Assembly (NCBI GenBank): GCA_018697195.1
Contig: CM031866.1
Coordinates: 11,718,606 to 11,782,605, forward strand
Origin: Certhia americana
Taxonomy: Eukaryota > Chordata > Aves > Passeriformes > Certhiidae
Reading direction: 5' to 3'
DNA length: 64,000 bases
Shown here: piece by piece, positions 49,361 through 64,000 of the stretch
Layout of the letters: every line of letters starts with the position of its first letter
How positions within the stretch are numbered: position 1 is the first letter of the stretch
Notes under the pieces: model-generated
What the model was told of the DNA's origin: nothing
Databases searched by the model: none
Seen by the model: the letters and a program-made list of their open reading frames with translations, nothing else
Translations under genes and position numbers: made by a program

Positions 49361-52300
49361 GTAAGTGTTTTCAATGACAGGTTTGAGACGTTTAAATAAC
49401 AGAGAAATTTTTGTTCAAAGATCTCTAAAAATTATTTCAGTCTTACACATTCCAAACTGGATGAAATGGAGTGTATTCCATTTATTGTGTAGGAACTTCC
49501 TGGGAACTTGAGCAGAATTAGCTGCCTGATCCACAGTAGCCAGATCAGGTTTGCTCCTAATGACTCACACCCATGACAGTCAGAGGGGACTAACCAAGAA
49601 ACCTTTGATTTATGAAATTGTTTTTGTTTTAAATTGTCCAACTGTGCCATGTTTACCTTCAGTCTTTCATCATCTTTCTATCTTCATCACACTGTGAGTG
49701 TAATTAGAATGATAGAGCTCTGCAAGATGGCTTTTTATGATCATTTTTTCCCAGTCTTTGGGATACTATTTGATTTTTTTTTTTTAAATATAACTCATGC
49801 TAATAACATATGTGATTGTAGAAGAATTATTTAATTCATACAACAAGTAAGCACAAAAGTCTTGAAAAAACATACTGTCATACCTAGTAAAATGCGTGAG
49901 TTGTGGTTTCCCATTACTGATTTCACTTAGGTTTGGCAAAAGATCTTTTTTTGAACAAAAACACAAGAGGTGCCATTTTCTTCAGGAATACATAAAGTGT
50001 GATGCAAGATTTATATGACTGAACTGAGAAAAAGCAATAATTTGAAGAAATACAGGCCCATATGAAGAATTGAATTTTTCTTACATTGTTAAGGTCCATA
50101 GCAGAAGAATGGAAGAACAGAAAACACTTGACTGGTATTCTGGGAACTGGAACACATAGCACAAATATTGAAATCCACCAGTCTTACCTGGTTTATTGTG
50201 AACTTTCTGTGCTTATATGGTAATCATAAAGTTATGATTTGGTGGTGCTCAGGGATGGATTGCTGAGGTAGAAAACAGTTAATGTTTGAAATGTTCTTTC
50301 AGCAGGGGCAGTAGTTATTTTATTCTGCTATCTCAAAATAGCAGCAAAGGTTGATAGAAGGAGAACTATGGGATATCAAGGAGTTCAAGGCTGAGGGAAA
50401 ATTATAGAGGAAAAACTTATGGCATCCTAGTGCTACAAAATAAAGAGTTTTTTCAACTTTTTAATAGTTTGTACCAAAATAGCTGAGTTAGTAAAAGTCC
50501 CTAAAATACTCCCTATACTTTACTAAGTAAAGATATTTACTAAACAAACAACATTATATATAAGTATTACTGAATTTTATGACAAAAAAATACAGATTCA
50601 TCTATTTATTTACATGCCTTTTCTCATGTAAAAATTACCAGGCTCTGACTTTGAAGGGCCAAAGTTGCATGTTTTGGCAATAATATTCATTGCCAACAAA
50701 TGCAGGACAAGAATGAATAATTTGGACCACACTTACAGATGCTTAAATAAATGGTCCTGTTCAGGAGAGAAAAAAAAAGGAGCAAATCCTAGTAAACAGC
50801 TCAGTGACAACATATCTCCAATGCTTGCCATCAACCAGAGAAACTACTGAACTCCTATTCAGGAAAAATGGAAAGGTAAAATTCATTTGAATGTTTTTTT
50901 ATACCTTTGTATTCTTTCACCTCCATTTGAACCATGCCATATGAAAAACTGTGTACCAGAAACAGCTATTTCTTTAGAAATCTTGAAATAAAAATGTAAG
51001 TCCAAACACAGACAGCAAATATAATTTAGACACATGAAAGTTCATTTGACAAGAAAATGTAAAAGACTAATTCAGAGTAGAGGTGAATAAGAGAAACCAG
51101 TCCTATGACAGCTCTCACTACACATACCAAGGGGAAGGGAGTGCTCTTTCACAGACAAATGTAAGGGTACAGTCAGTAAAGCCTCTTGCAAGATACTTAA
51201 AACAAGGGAAAGACACAACTTTTTTTTTTTTTTTTTTTACTTCTTTAAGTAGCCAGCCAAACTTAATAACCTAGGGCATCAGTACACTGGGTAGAGCAAG
51301 ATTTGAAAATGAAAAGAACATTTTCAGGCCTAAAGGAATTCTCCAGATACTCTCCACAAAATGAAGATGTGAAATGCAGATGAAGAAATGGAGTCACCAA
51401 TGAAAGTTAAGGAAAAACATCCCCTTTCAGCAAATTATTCCTCTGATTAAGGCTTTCCTAGTTTTTGCCCTCCCTCAAGTTTTTCTGGAGGGAATATTAG
51501 TGACTCTGGTGGGTGTGGGTTATTTCACTGATTAGATTCATTATGAAAATTCTTTGAACTAATGCCTTTTACAAAAACTCAAGTGCCACCTACACAAAAA
51601 ATTACACCCTGAGGTTAAGGCTTTGAGCTTTGCCACCTGTCACTGTTACCTTTCTGGTGCAACACATTCATGACACAGTGAGTTTGTGTGTTCTCAAGCA
51701 CAGATCCAAAGACATTTTAAGTGGTGTAATACTTCGACATATGCTTTCATTTAATTGCTTTGTTGAACAAAGACAGAGCTACATGGTATTGAAAATTACA
51801 CATCAGTGACATCAATAAGTATTTCAAGTAGCATATGACAGAAATAAATTTCCCTTCAGAGGATGAGCAAATAACTAAATAACTCTCCGATATATTAGTA
51901 GTGCTAAATGTTGTCAAACCAGTTATTCGTTATATGGTTAGGCTGGAAGCTGTTGGTGTCATGTTGTTACGCTCTGTAATTCACATAACAAAAACATTTA
52001 AACAGAGAAGAGAGATAGGGAGGAAAGCCTCTAGACAGAGAAATAAAGTTCACCTTTGCAATTTGTTTTATTAACAACAGGGGAAAGAACACATTCAGCA
52101 GCAAAACCAATAATTGTGTCTTTCAGCTGAAAACTTCATTTACCCTGAAATGTTTATTTTAAGGCCTGTTAAGGGTAAATTTCATTAGTTACTGACATTT
52201 CAGAAAAATGTGTCAGGTACTGGCAAAATTCTAAAGGTATTTATAATGTGAAAAATATTGAAGCTGAACAGGGAGAAAGGGCAGGGTTTGTACTGAGGCT

Positions 52301-54291
52301 AAATGAGTTCAGGAGTGGGAGAGTGTAATCAGCGGCACCTGAGAAACATGATTCCTCTCAGCAAGCTGTGTAAATTCACATAAGATGAAGTTTCCTTTCT
52401 GCTCCCTGTAACATGGAAGGCACAAGTGGAGTAATGTACAAAAATGAGTTCCCCAGAGTTAGGTGGCCATTGCTCTCACAGTTCTTAGGGTCTGCCAAAT
52501 CAAACTGGTGCAAACCTTTGTTTGATTTTGGGGAAGTTATTAGGATAGGCTAAGAAACACCCTGGAGAGCAATTCAGTATTTGTTTTAGACTTCTCTGAT
52601 TAGGTTTTTTTCTTAGTTCAGTTCTACAGTGTTCTCAGATGTGCTCAGATCAAATGTCCATGTCTTACCATATATCTTTGGCCAGGCTTCACAGGATGGA
52701 TATTGTTTTCAGCAGTGACTGCTAACTTCTGTAAGAGCTGTTACAGCCTAAACTACCTAGCATTTGGTTTTGTTATTTTTGGTGCTTGACCCTATGAATC
52801 AATGGCTACCCTATGGCTACATGGTACTGGTTTTCCCATGGTAGTAAAAGTCCTTTGATTGATGACTCTGTACAACATTATGCAGATATGGACACAAAAA
52901 GAATATTTGACTTTTATAAGACAATCTATTATTAGCAGAATATTTCACAAGTTTGAGTAGAGATGCAGATACATAAAACCAAGAATATGTCAGCATATTT
53001 TTAGACAGGTTAATATCTTCCATTTGGCATACAATTACCACAGCTGAATATTAAAGATAAGGGAGTGTTAACAAATACTTAACTGAATAAGTTTGCTTCC
53101 TATACTGTCAGAACTGTGGCAGTGGTGTTAAAACAAAAATAGACAAACCACACAAATTCCAAAATCTTATTCCCATGCTGCAGCTGTATAGCCAGCATTG
53201 CAGCTGCCTTGCATAATATCCACACCAGAGGAGGACAAGTTAGGACAGACAGACTTTCAGAAATATCCCACTGTGATATAATATGGTTTCTTCTTTCTAA
53301 AAGAAACAATTATTCATCTATAAGGGAATAAATCTAGAACTTCTAATACATTCATGGCAGTCATGTGTGCACTTAATGAACCCCTAAAAAAGACAAAACC
53401 CACCTAAGTCTGGTGACAAGTGCAGCCTACAGGCTGCTGAGCTCTTCTTATTCCCAATAAATTGCTTGGATCTAGAATATAGGGTGCCTGAAAAAAAGCT
53501 CAAACAAATCCCAGAGCATTGTGCCCATATAAGCCAAGGTCTTGTGCGTAAAACCACAGGGGCTGCTTTGTTTTCAGCTTATTAAGCACTGAGGGGCTGA
53601 GACTGATCAGTACTGTTACAGTACTGATCAGTAAACAGCCAATACCTGTTCTTGTAGTAGAACTAGTCATGGGTCTTAAGCTAAAACAGTCCAAGAAAGG
53701 GTTTGGATTTTTGAGAGTATGGATAATTTTCATCTGTAGTAAAAAACAACTTGATGCTTAAAAAGGTAGTAAGTATGTTACTTACTTATCGGAATACGGA
53801 TAAAATGGAACCCTACAAATGGCTTGCATCTATTTGATGAGGTTATATAGACATTTGGTATTAGAGGATAGTGTGGTATATAATCAAAAGGTATTTTGTG
53901 CAGTGTGTCTAAGTTGCTAGAGGGAGTATTTAAATATTCATAATTAATGTTAGGTAGCTACTTACAATGCCCCAATTAATGTAATGCTGGAGTTTTTTTA
54001 ATTTCACAAAATATAAAATTATATGTATAAGACTTCATGTGAATTGAATAACTTGATTCCAACTTAACTCTGCTGTTTGTGCAATCAGACAAAACAGTCA
54101 TGCAGAATTCTTTTCAAAGTGTAAAGCAAAATGAGTAAATCATAATTGATTTAAAGGAGTATTTTGCAAATTATTTTACACTTCTATGTATATTCTGATA
54201 TTTTGTAACATTTTAACTGTAAATGGCATAGTTTAGAAACAGTTCTGTGTTAAACAATACACCTGAAATATTTTTTTTTCTTACCCAACAG
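49361..54291 (+). other. UNC13C: UNC13C intron
   Basis: AT-rich, with a T19 run at 51220-51238 and a 31-bp palindrome at 53602-53632. Open frames are short and unlike known proteins. Confidence 0.7.
53602..53632. repeat. Near-perfect 31-bp palindrome
   Basis: actgatcagtactgt (53602-53616) and acagtactgatcagt (53618-53632) are exact reverse complements with a single t between them. It could extrude as a cruciform; role unknown. Confidence 0.93.
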
Positions 54292-54511
54292 AAAATACAT
54301 GTCTTCAAGAAGACCCTGCAGGCCTTGATCTATCCAATATCATCAACTGCACCTCATAACTTTGAAATTTGGACAGCTACAACTCCCACGTACTGCTATG
54401 AATGTGAAGGCCTCCTTTGGGGCATAGCCAGACAAGGCATGAGATGTACTGAATGTGGTGTCAAATGCCATGAGAAGTGCCAAGACCTCCTAAATGCTGA
54501 CTGTTTGCAGA
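54292..54511 (+). CDS. UNC13C: UNC13C exon encoding the complete C1 domain
   Basis: 220 nt, acceptor behind a T9 tract (tttcttacccaacag), donor CAGA|gtgagt. It encodes residues 1072-1144 and the first base of Arg1145. All eight zinc ligands of a C1 domain are present with exact family spacing: H1093, C1106, C1109, C1123, C1126, H1131, C1134, C1142 (H-X12-C-X2-C-X13-C-X2-C-X4-H-X2-C-X7-C). In Munc13 proteins this domain binds diacylglycerol or phorbol esters at the membrane and lowers the barrier to vesicle fusion. The Trp in [10 protein letters not shown], known in Munc13-1 to affect affinity, is present. Confidence 0.99.
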
Positions 54512-57500
54512 GTGAGTATTTCATGACAGCTAAAGTGTTACATTAATTCACACCTTTTGACTCTGTGTCCATGCTCAGCAATATCTGGAAATGAGGGACC
54601 AAATCCTCCCAAAATCAGTGAGAGTGGGTTGATGCTCCTCAGTTGAGAAGCTAGCCAGAAGCTTTATGGAAAACCCAAGTTTTGCTTTTGTCCTTGAAAT
54701 CTGTCACATGTTGCTGGGCATTTACAAAATAATGCTTGCTAACATCAGTGAATTATTTACTTTCCACTGCCTATGGCAATATCTGGATCAGTTTATCATT
54801 TGACATAAACTCTCTTTGTTTTACTTAACTCAAAACACAAAAACTGTCAAAGGAAATATTAAAAAAATATTCCTGCTATGTACTGAAATCATATTGATGT
54901 GCTATATATTAGTCAAAAATATGGAACAGTAAGTAGGATCTTGTCCCTTCAAAATACTAAATCCTGTATATGCAAGGGGAAAAAAATTATTCAGAAAGCA
55001 GATTGGCACTAGAATTAAGGCAAAACAACATTTTCTTTGCTTTTTCCTTGCTCAGTTTGGTTCCAGCCACTATGCATTCTCCTTTGAAAATATATAAGGT
55101 ATATTTAAACAATATTTAAATTACAATGAAATTATTATACGACAGTCTAAGCAATAGAAAACCAAGACTTGCAAGTATTTTGATATTCTGATTTTGGAAT
55201 GGAATGGGCTTCCATTCTCTGGAGTCATTCAACACTGTTCACTGATTGATATGTTCCAGAGCTTCTACACATAGGAAAACTACACAGACATTTCACTCAG
55301 TTCTTCCTACTTTTCAATGTGTTTTCTGTGTGAGGAGCTGTCATGAGGGATGGATGCTGAATGTTTGTGCTGCTCAGAAATTAATTAAATTTCCCAGAAC
55401 TGACCCCATGGAGAATAAATCAGTGATGAATTTTTAAATCAAACTTTGTAACTGTGCTTAATTGTGATTCTGCACTGTGGTTGAAACTGGGCTGTTGTTC
55501 CCTGGCCCATATTACCAGCCCCTCCCCCCCAAAAAAAACATTAAAAAGTGGTTCAGAGCACCATAATGCATTTGATGAGTTTTTACAGGTATAAATGGAT
55601 GATAAGTCTGAAAGCATGCAAAAAAAAAAAAAAAAGATTAGCACCATCATCCATGGTATGAACAATTTGAAAACACTGAACAACTGAGTCTTAAAAGAGC
55701 CAAACCTCTAGAAGGCAAATTGCAGTTAAAATATTTAACATGCCTAAGGGATGTTCTCTTTTCATTAGTATGCAAATGTTTCTGAGCATCCTGTCATATT
55801 TTTTTCAACAGATTAATTGTTCAGTTTCATGTTCCTTGTTTCCAATTGAAAAAGTGAATTGACCAATTAGTTAAATCTCTCTTTCTGAGAAACCTGATGC
55901 TAACAGTGCCATAAAGTGAAAAGCAGTTGTTTTTATCAGTCTTCCTTTTGCCCATCTCATAATCAGTAGGATGTATTGGCCTTCAAACTTCTGTGATTTA
56001 TATTTTTTAGTATATAGTGATTGTTAATGTAGACTGTGGAAATGAATTCACATCTCAAGATCTTTAGGGTCAATATATAGACTTGTTGTAGGTTAGATTT
56101 AGAAAAAAAACCAGTAACACTTTCATTAGCTGTCTCATCTTCAGTAATATATCCCTCTCTAGTACTAGGTGCAATATTAAATTAGAATTGATTTCAATCA
56201 TGTAGAGTTTGTATCAGTCCCTAGGGCTAAAGGAGCTTGTTAACTTCCTGTGTAATGTAAGTTACACTATTGTCTTAATTAGTTTGATCAATACTGCATG
56301 AAAGAGTTGTTGATAGTAGTTGATAGTAGAGGTTCTCAGCAACAGGGGATATAAAACTAGTTGCAATAAATGAGTATAAAGAGAAAAAAAATTTACTTAA
56401 AGGAAGTTTTATTTTAATACATATTTCAGTTTTATCTGTGCTGCCTCAAAAATAAGCAAGGTTTCTAACAGGAATATATTATTGCCATTCAGGTTGTGCC
56501 CAGGGTTTAGCATTCAGTTATGTTGTTGCATTTCTATTTTTTGAGGAAGGGCAGAAAATAACATAAAATGAAAAAGTTCCCTCCTGCATCTTCTAAGAAT
56601 GACCTGTCATGTTTTCCAGGCAGCCAGCAATCATCTCTTTTGTAATAATATCATTAGAGAATTTTTTAACTCGTATTTCATTTCATGGTAGCACATAATT
56701 CTATTTCTACTAATTCCTAATTTTTCAGTATGGATAATCTTTAATCACTAGAATTTGGGTCTTCCATATTCAAAAAGATGACCAAGAGGTTTTCAAGACT
56801 TCTCAAGATTTAGTAGCCATGGAAGCTCCTAGAAGAAGCCATATAATTCAGCCTTTTGGCAGTCTGGGATCACTGGTATCTGGTATTTCAACCAACACTT
56901 TTCCAATCTTGTAACATTATGCCTTCCCACTTTACATCTCTCTCTCTAGATATCAGTTATCAGTTATGTATAAGTTGCCCTCCAGTGTGCTAAGAAACCT
57001 TCAGACACATTGAAACTGAAGAAAACAAAGCATGTAATATTTGGTTTGTAAGACTTCACTGAAATCTTATGCTGAAAGATGACACTTTCCAGCTCTATAA
57101 AGTTAATAATTTCTTCTTTAGCCATTGCAAGCTGAGTGCCTCAACAAAAACTCCTTCTAAAGAACCTATTGGTGTTTGATGGTATTGTAAAAAAGGAACT
57201 CTATGCTTCTTCAGTGTTGAAATATCTGAATTATAATTGCATAACAAATTGTTCAAAATTATTTTGTTTGAATTTTGCTAACCCTCTGAAGGGAACAATA
57301 ATACTTTAATCCTCCCAGGATTTGAGAATGGCTAGTTGGATGATGTTTTCATGACTTTTTGGAAGAGTGAAGTACTTACAGCTGCAAACGATAGTGATGA
57401 TTCTGACATTTAGTGCCACAAGCCTTTAAGTAGTGTTTAACAACATGAGCCAAAATTCAGCAACGCCTATAGCAAGTGGCAGTGGGTCATTGATTATAAT

Positions 57501-58345
57501 TTTTTCAGTATTTTTCCTATCTTGCTTTATGTTAATCTTGTCAAGAGTTGAAATAGCCTATTTAGCACAGCAGGAATTCAAATTTTTACTTCCTACTATT
57601 CTGATCACTTTTTTTTGAAAGGGCCTCTGAGATCAGTTACAATTGTTAGAGAGAGAAATTTCTCCAGAGCACTTCTGAAAAGAACTGTGAATAAGATCTG
57701 CAAAAACTTGGTCTCCTTAATTTTATTTTTTTTCAATTTAAGCCAGTAAACATTGTAGTGGTTTAGATGACCAAAAAAATTACCTGAGTATTTTCTGCCT
57801 GACACGCCACCACAGTCTAACACAGTGTAGAAGTATTCTCACACAGATAATATCTTCTTGATCTGTTCTACCATCCTCATATACTTACTGAAATTATCAG
57901 TAATAACCATTTTATTGAAAGGGTAACCCCTCTGTTCCATACCTGTGATGTATTATTTTCTTGGGTATTTCTCTTCTCCAAAAGTTCTCTAAGTTTAATA
58001 CCACAGGTGTGGATTTCTAAGGATCAGGTTTTGAGATCACTGCTTACTGCTCAGTACACATGTTGAGATGCTTCCACAGTACTGATTGGCACTGAATAGT
58101 GTTGGTTTAATAAATAATTTTGTGTACAACACATAACACTGTTGGAAGATGAATACTAACCCCTCATGTTAAACTAAATCAACCGATAATTTTAGCTATC
58201 ACAAAAAATATACATGAGGTATTATTCAGGTGAAACGAAGATCTCCTTTAGGTACTGCTGTACCAAGAGTTGACAGGAGACCCTAGAGAGGAAAAAGAAT
58301 CAAGTTCATTTTCAAAAACAATGGTGGCCTTTTCTCTCATTTCAG
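54512..58345 (+). other. UNC13C: UNC13C intron
   Basis: AT-rich, with an A16 run at 55620-55635 and a tandem gttgatagta pair near 56308-56328. No other exon or mobile element was recognised. Confidence 0.7.
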
Positions 58346-58573
58346 GAGCAGCTGAGAAAAGTTCCAAACATGGTGCAGAAGATAAAACACAGAATATTAT
58401 TAGTGCTATGAAGGAAAGAATGAAGATTAGAGAGAAAAATAGACCAGAGGTGTTTGAAGTGATCCAGGAAATGTTTAATATTTCTAAAGAAGATTTTGCA
58501 CAATATACAAAAGCAGCAAAACAAAGTGTTTTGGATGGAACATCCAAATGGTCAGCAAAAATAACTATCACAG
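58346..58573 (+). CDS. UNC13C: UNC13C exon linking the C1 and C2B domains
   Basis: 228 nt, acceptor tttctctcatttcag, donor ACAG|gtaatt. Two bases complete Arg1145, then residues 1146-1220 ([16 protein letters not shown] ... [11 protein letters not shown]) and one base of Val1221. It contains the charged helix [20 protein letters not shown] and ends in the first beta strand of C2B, as in all UNC13 proteins. The sequence is close to the mammalian orthologue, with small changes such as [14 protein letters not shown]. Confidence 0.99.

Positions 58574-64000
<5,427 letters not shown>

Noticed and set aside
54247..54291. In-frame ATG and codons directly upstream of the C1 exon
   Set aside because: This is the intron's pyrimidine tract and acceptor; the family sequence resumes only at 54292.

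Overview
The window looks like 64 kb of a bird (or closely related reptile) nuclear genome. It is AT-rich and intron-dominated, with almost no transposable elements apart from one 5'-truncated CR1 LINE, the typical sauropsid element. All recognisable coding sequence belongs to one gene on the + strand, UNC13C (Munc13-3), which encodes a presynaptic vesicle-priming protein. Exon borders were set by reading splice sites, codon phase and similarity to UNC13 family proteins as I remember them. No database search was run.

Layout: (1) 112-178 is a 67-nt exon coding for a helix with the Munc13-1-type calmodulin-binding pattern (AKARWARAFQK). It appears to belong to a longer, 'ubiquitous-type' UNC13C transcript whose earlier exons lie left of the window. 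(2) 179-20022 is intron for that long form and promoter/5'-leader territory for the short form. It holds a CpG island with a near-consensus CTCF site (about 7.6 kb), a second GC-rich segment with a TATA-like box (10.4 kb), and a perfect 35-bp hairpin (4.9 kb). (3) 20023-22996 is the giant first coding exon of the 'brain-type' form (991 codons). It contains a coiled coil plus a segment resembling LINE-1 ORF1p. (4) Eight further coding exons follow: 36808-36830, 37358-37422, 41624-41696, a 6-nt microexon 42927-42932, 49289-49360, 54292-54511 (C1 domain), 58346-58573 (C1-C2B linker) and 60495-60636 (first half of the C2B domain). The gene runs off the right edge. The C2B remainder, MUN and C2C exons are outside.

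The brain-type exons join without a phase error into 1267 codons plus two bases. The upstream 67-nt exon ends in phase 0 and exon 37358-37422 starts in phase 0. A long isoform could therefore skip both the giant exon and the 23-nt exon, the architecture known for UNC13B (ubMunc13-2 versus bMunc13-2). Together the visible exons supply the calmodulin-responsive region, the diacylglycerol-type C1 zinc module and the start of the Ca2+/phosphoinositide-binding C2B domain, the regulatory half of a Munc13 protein.
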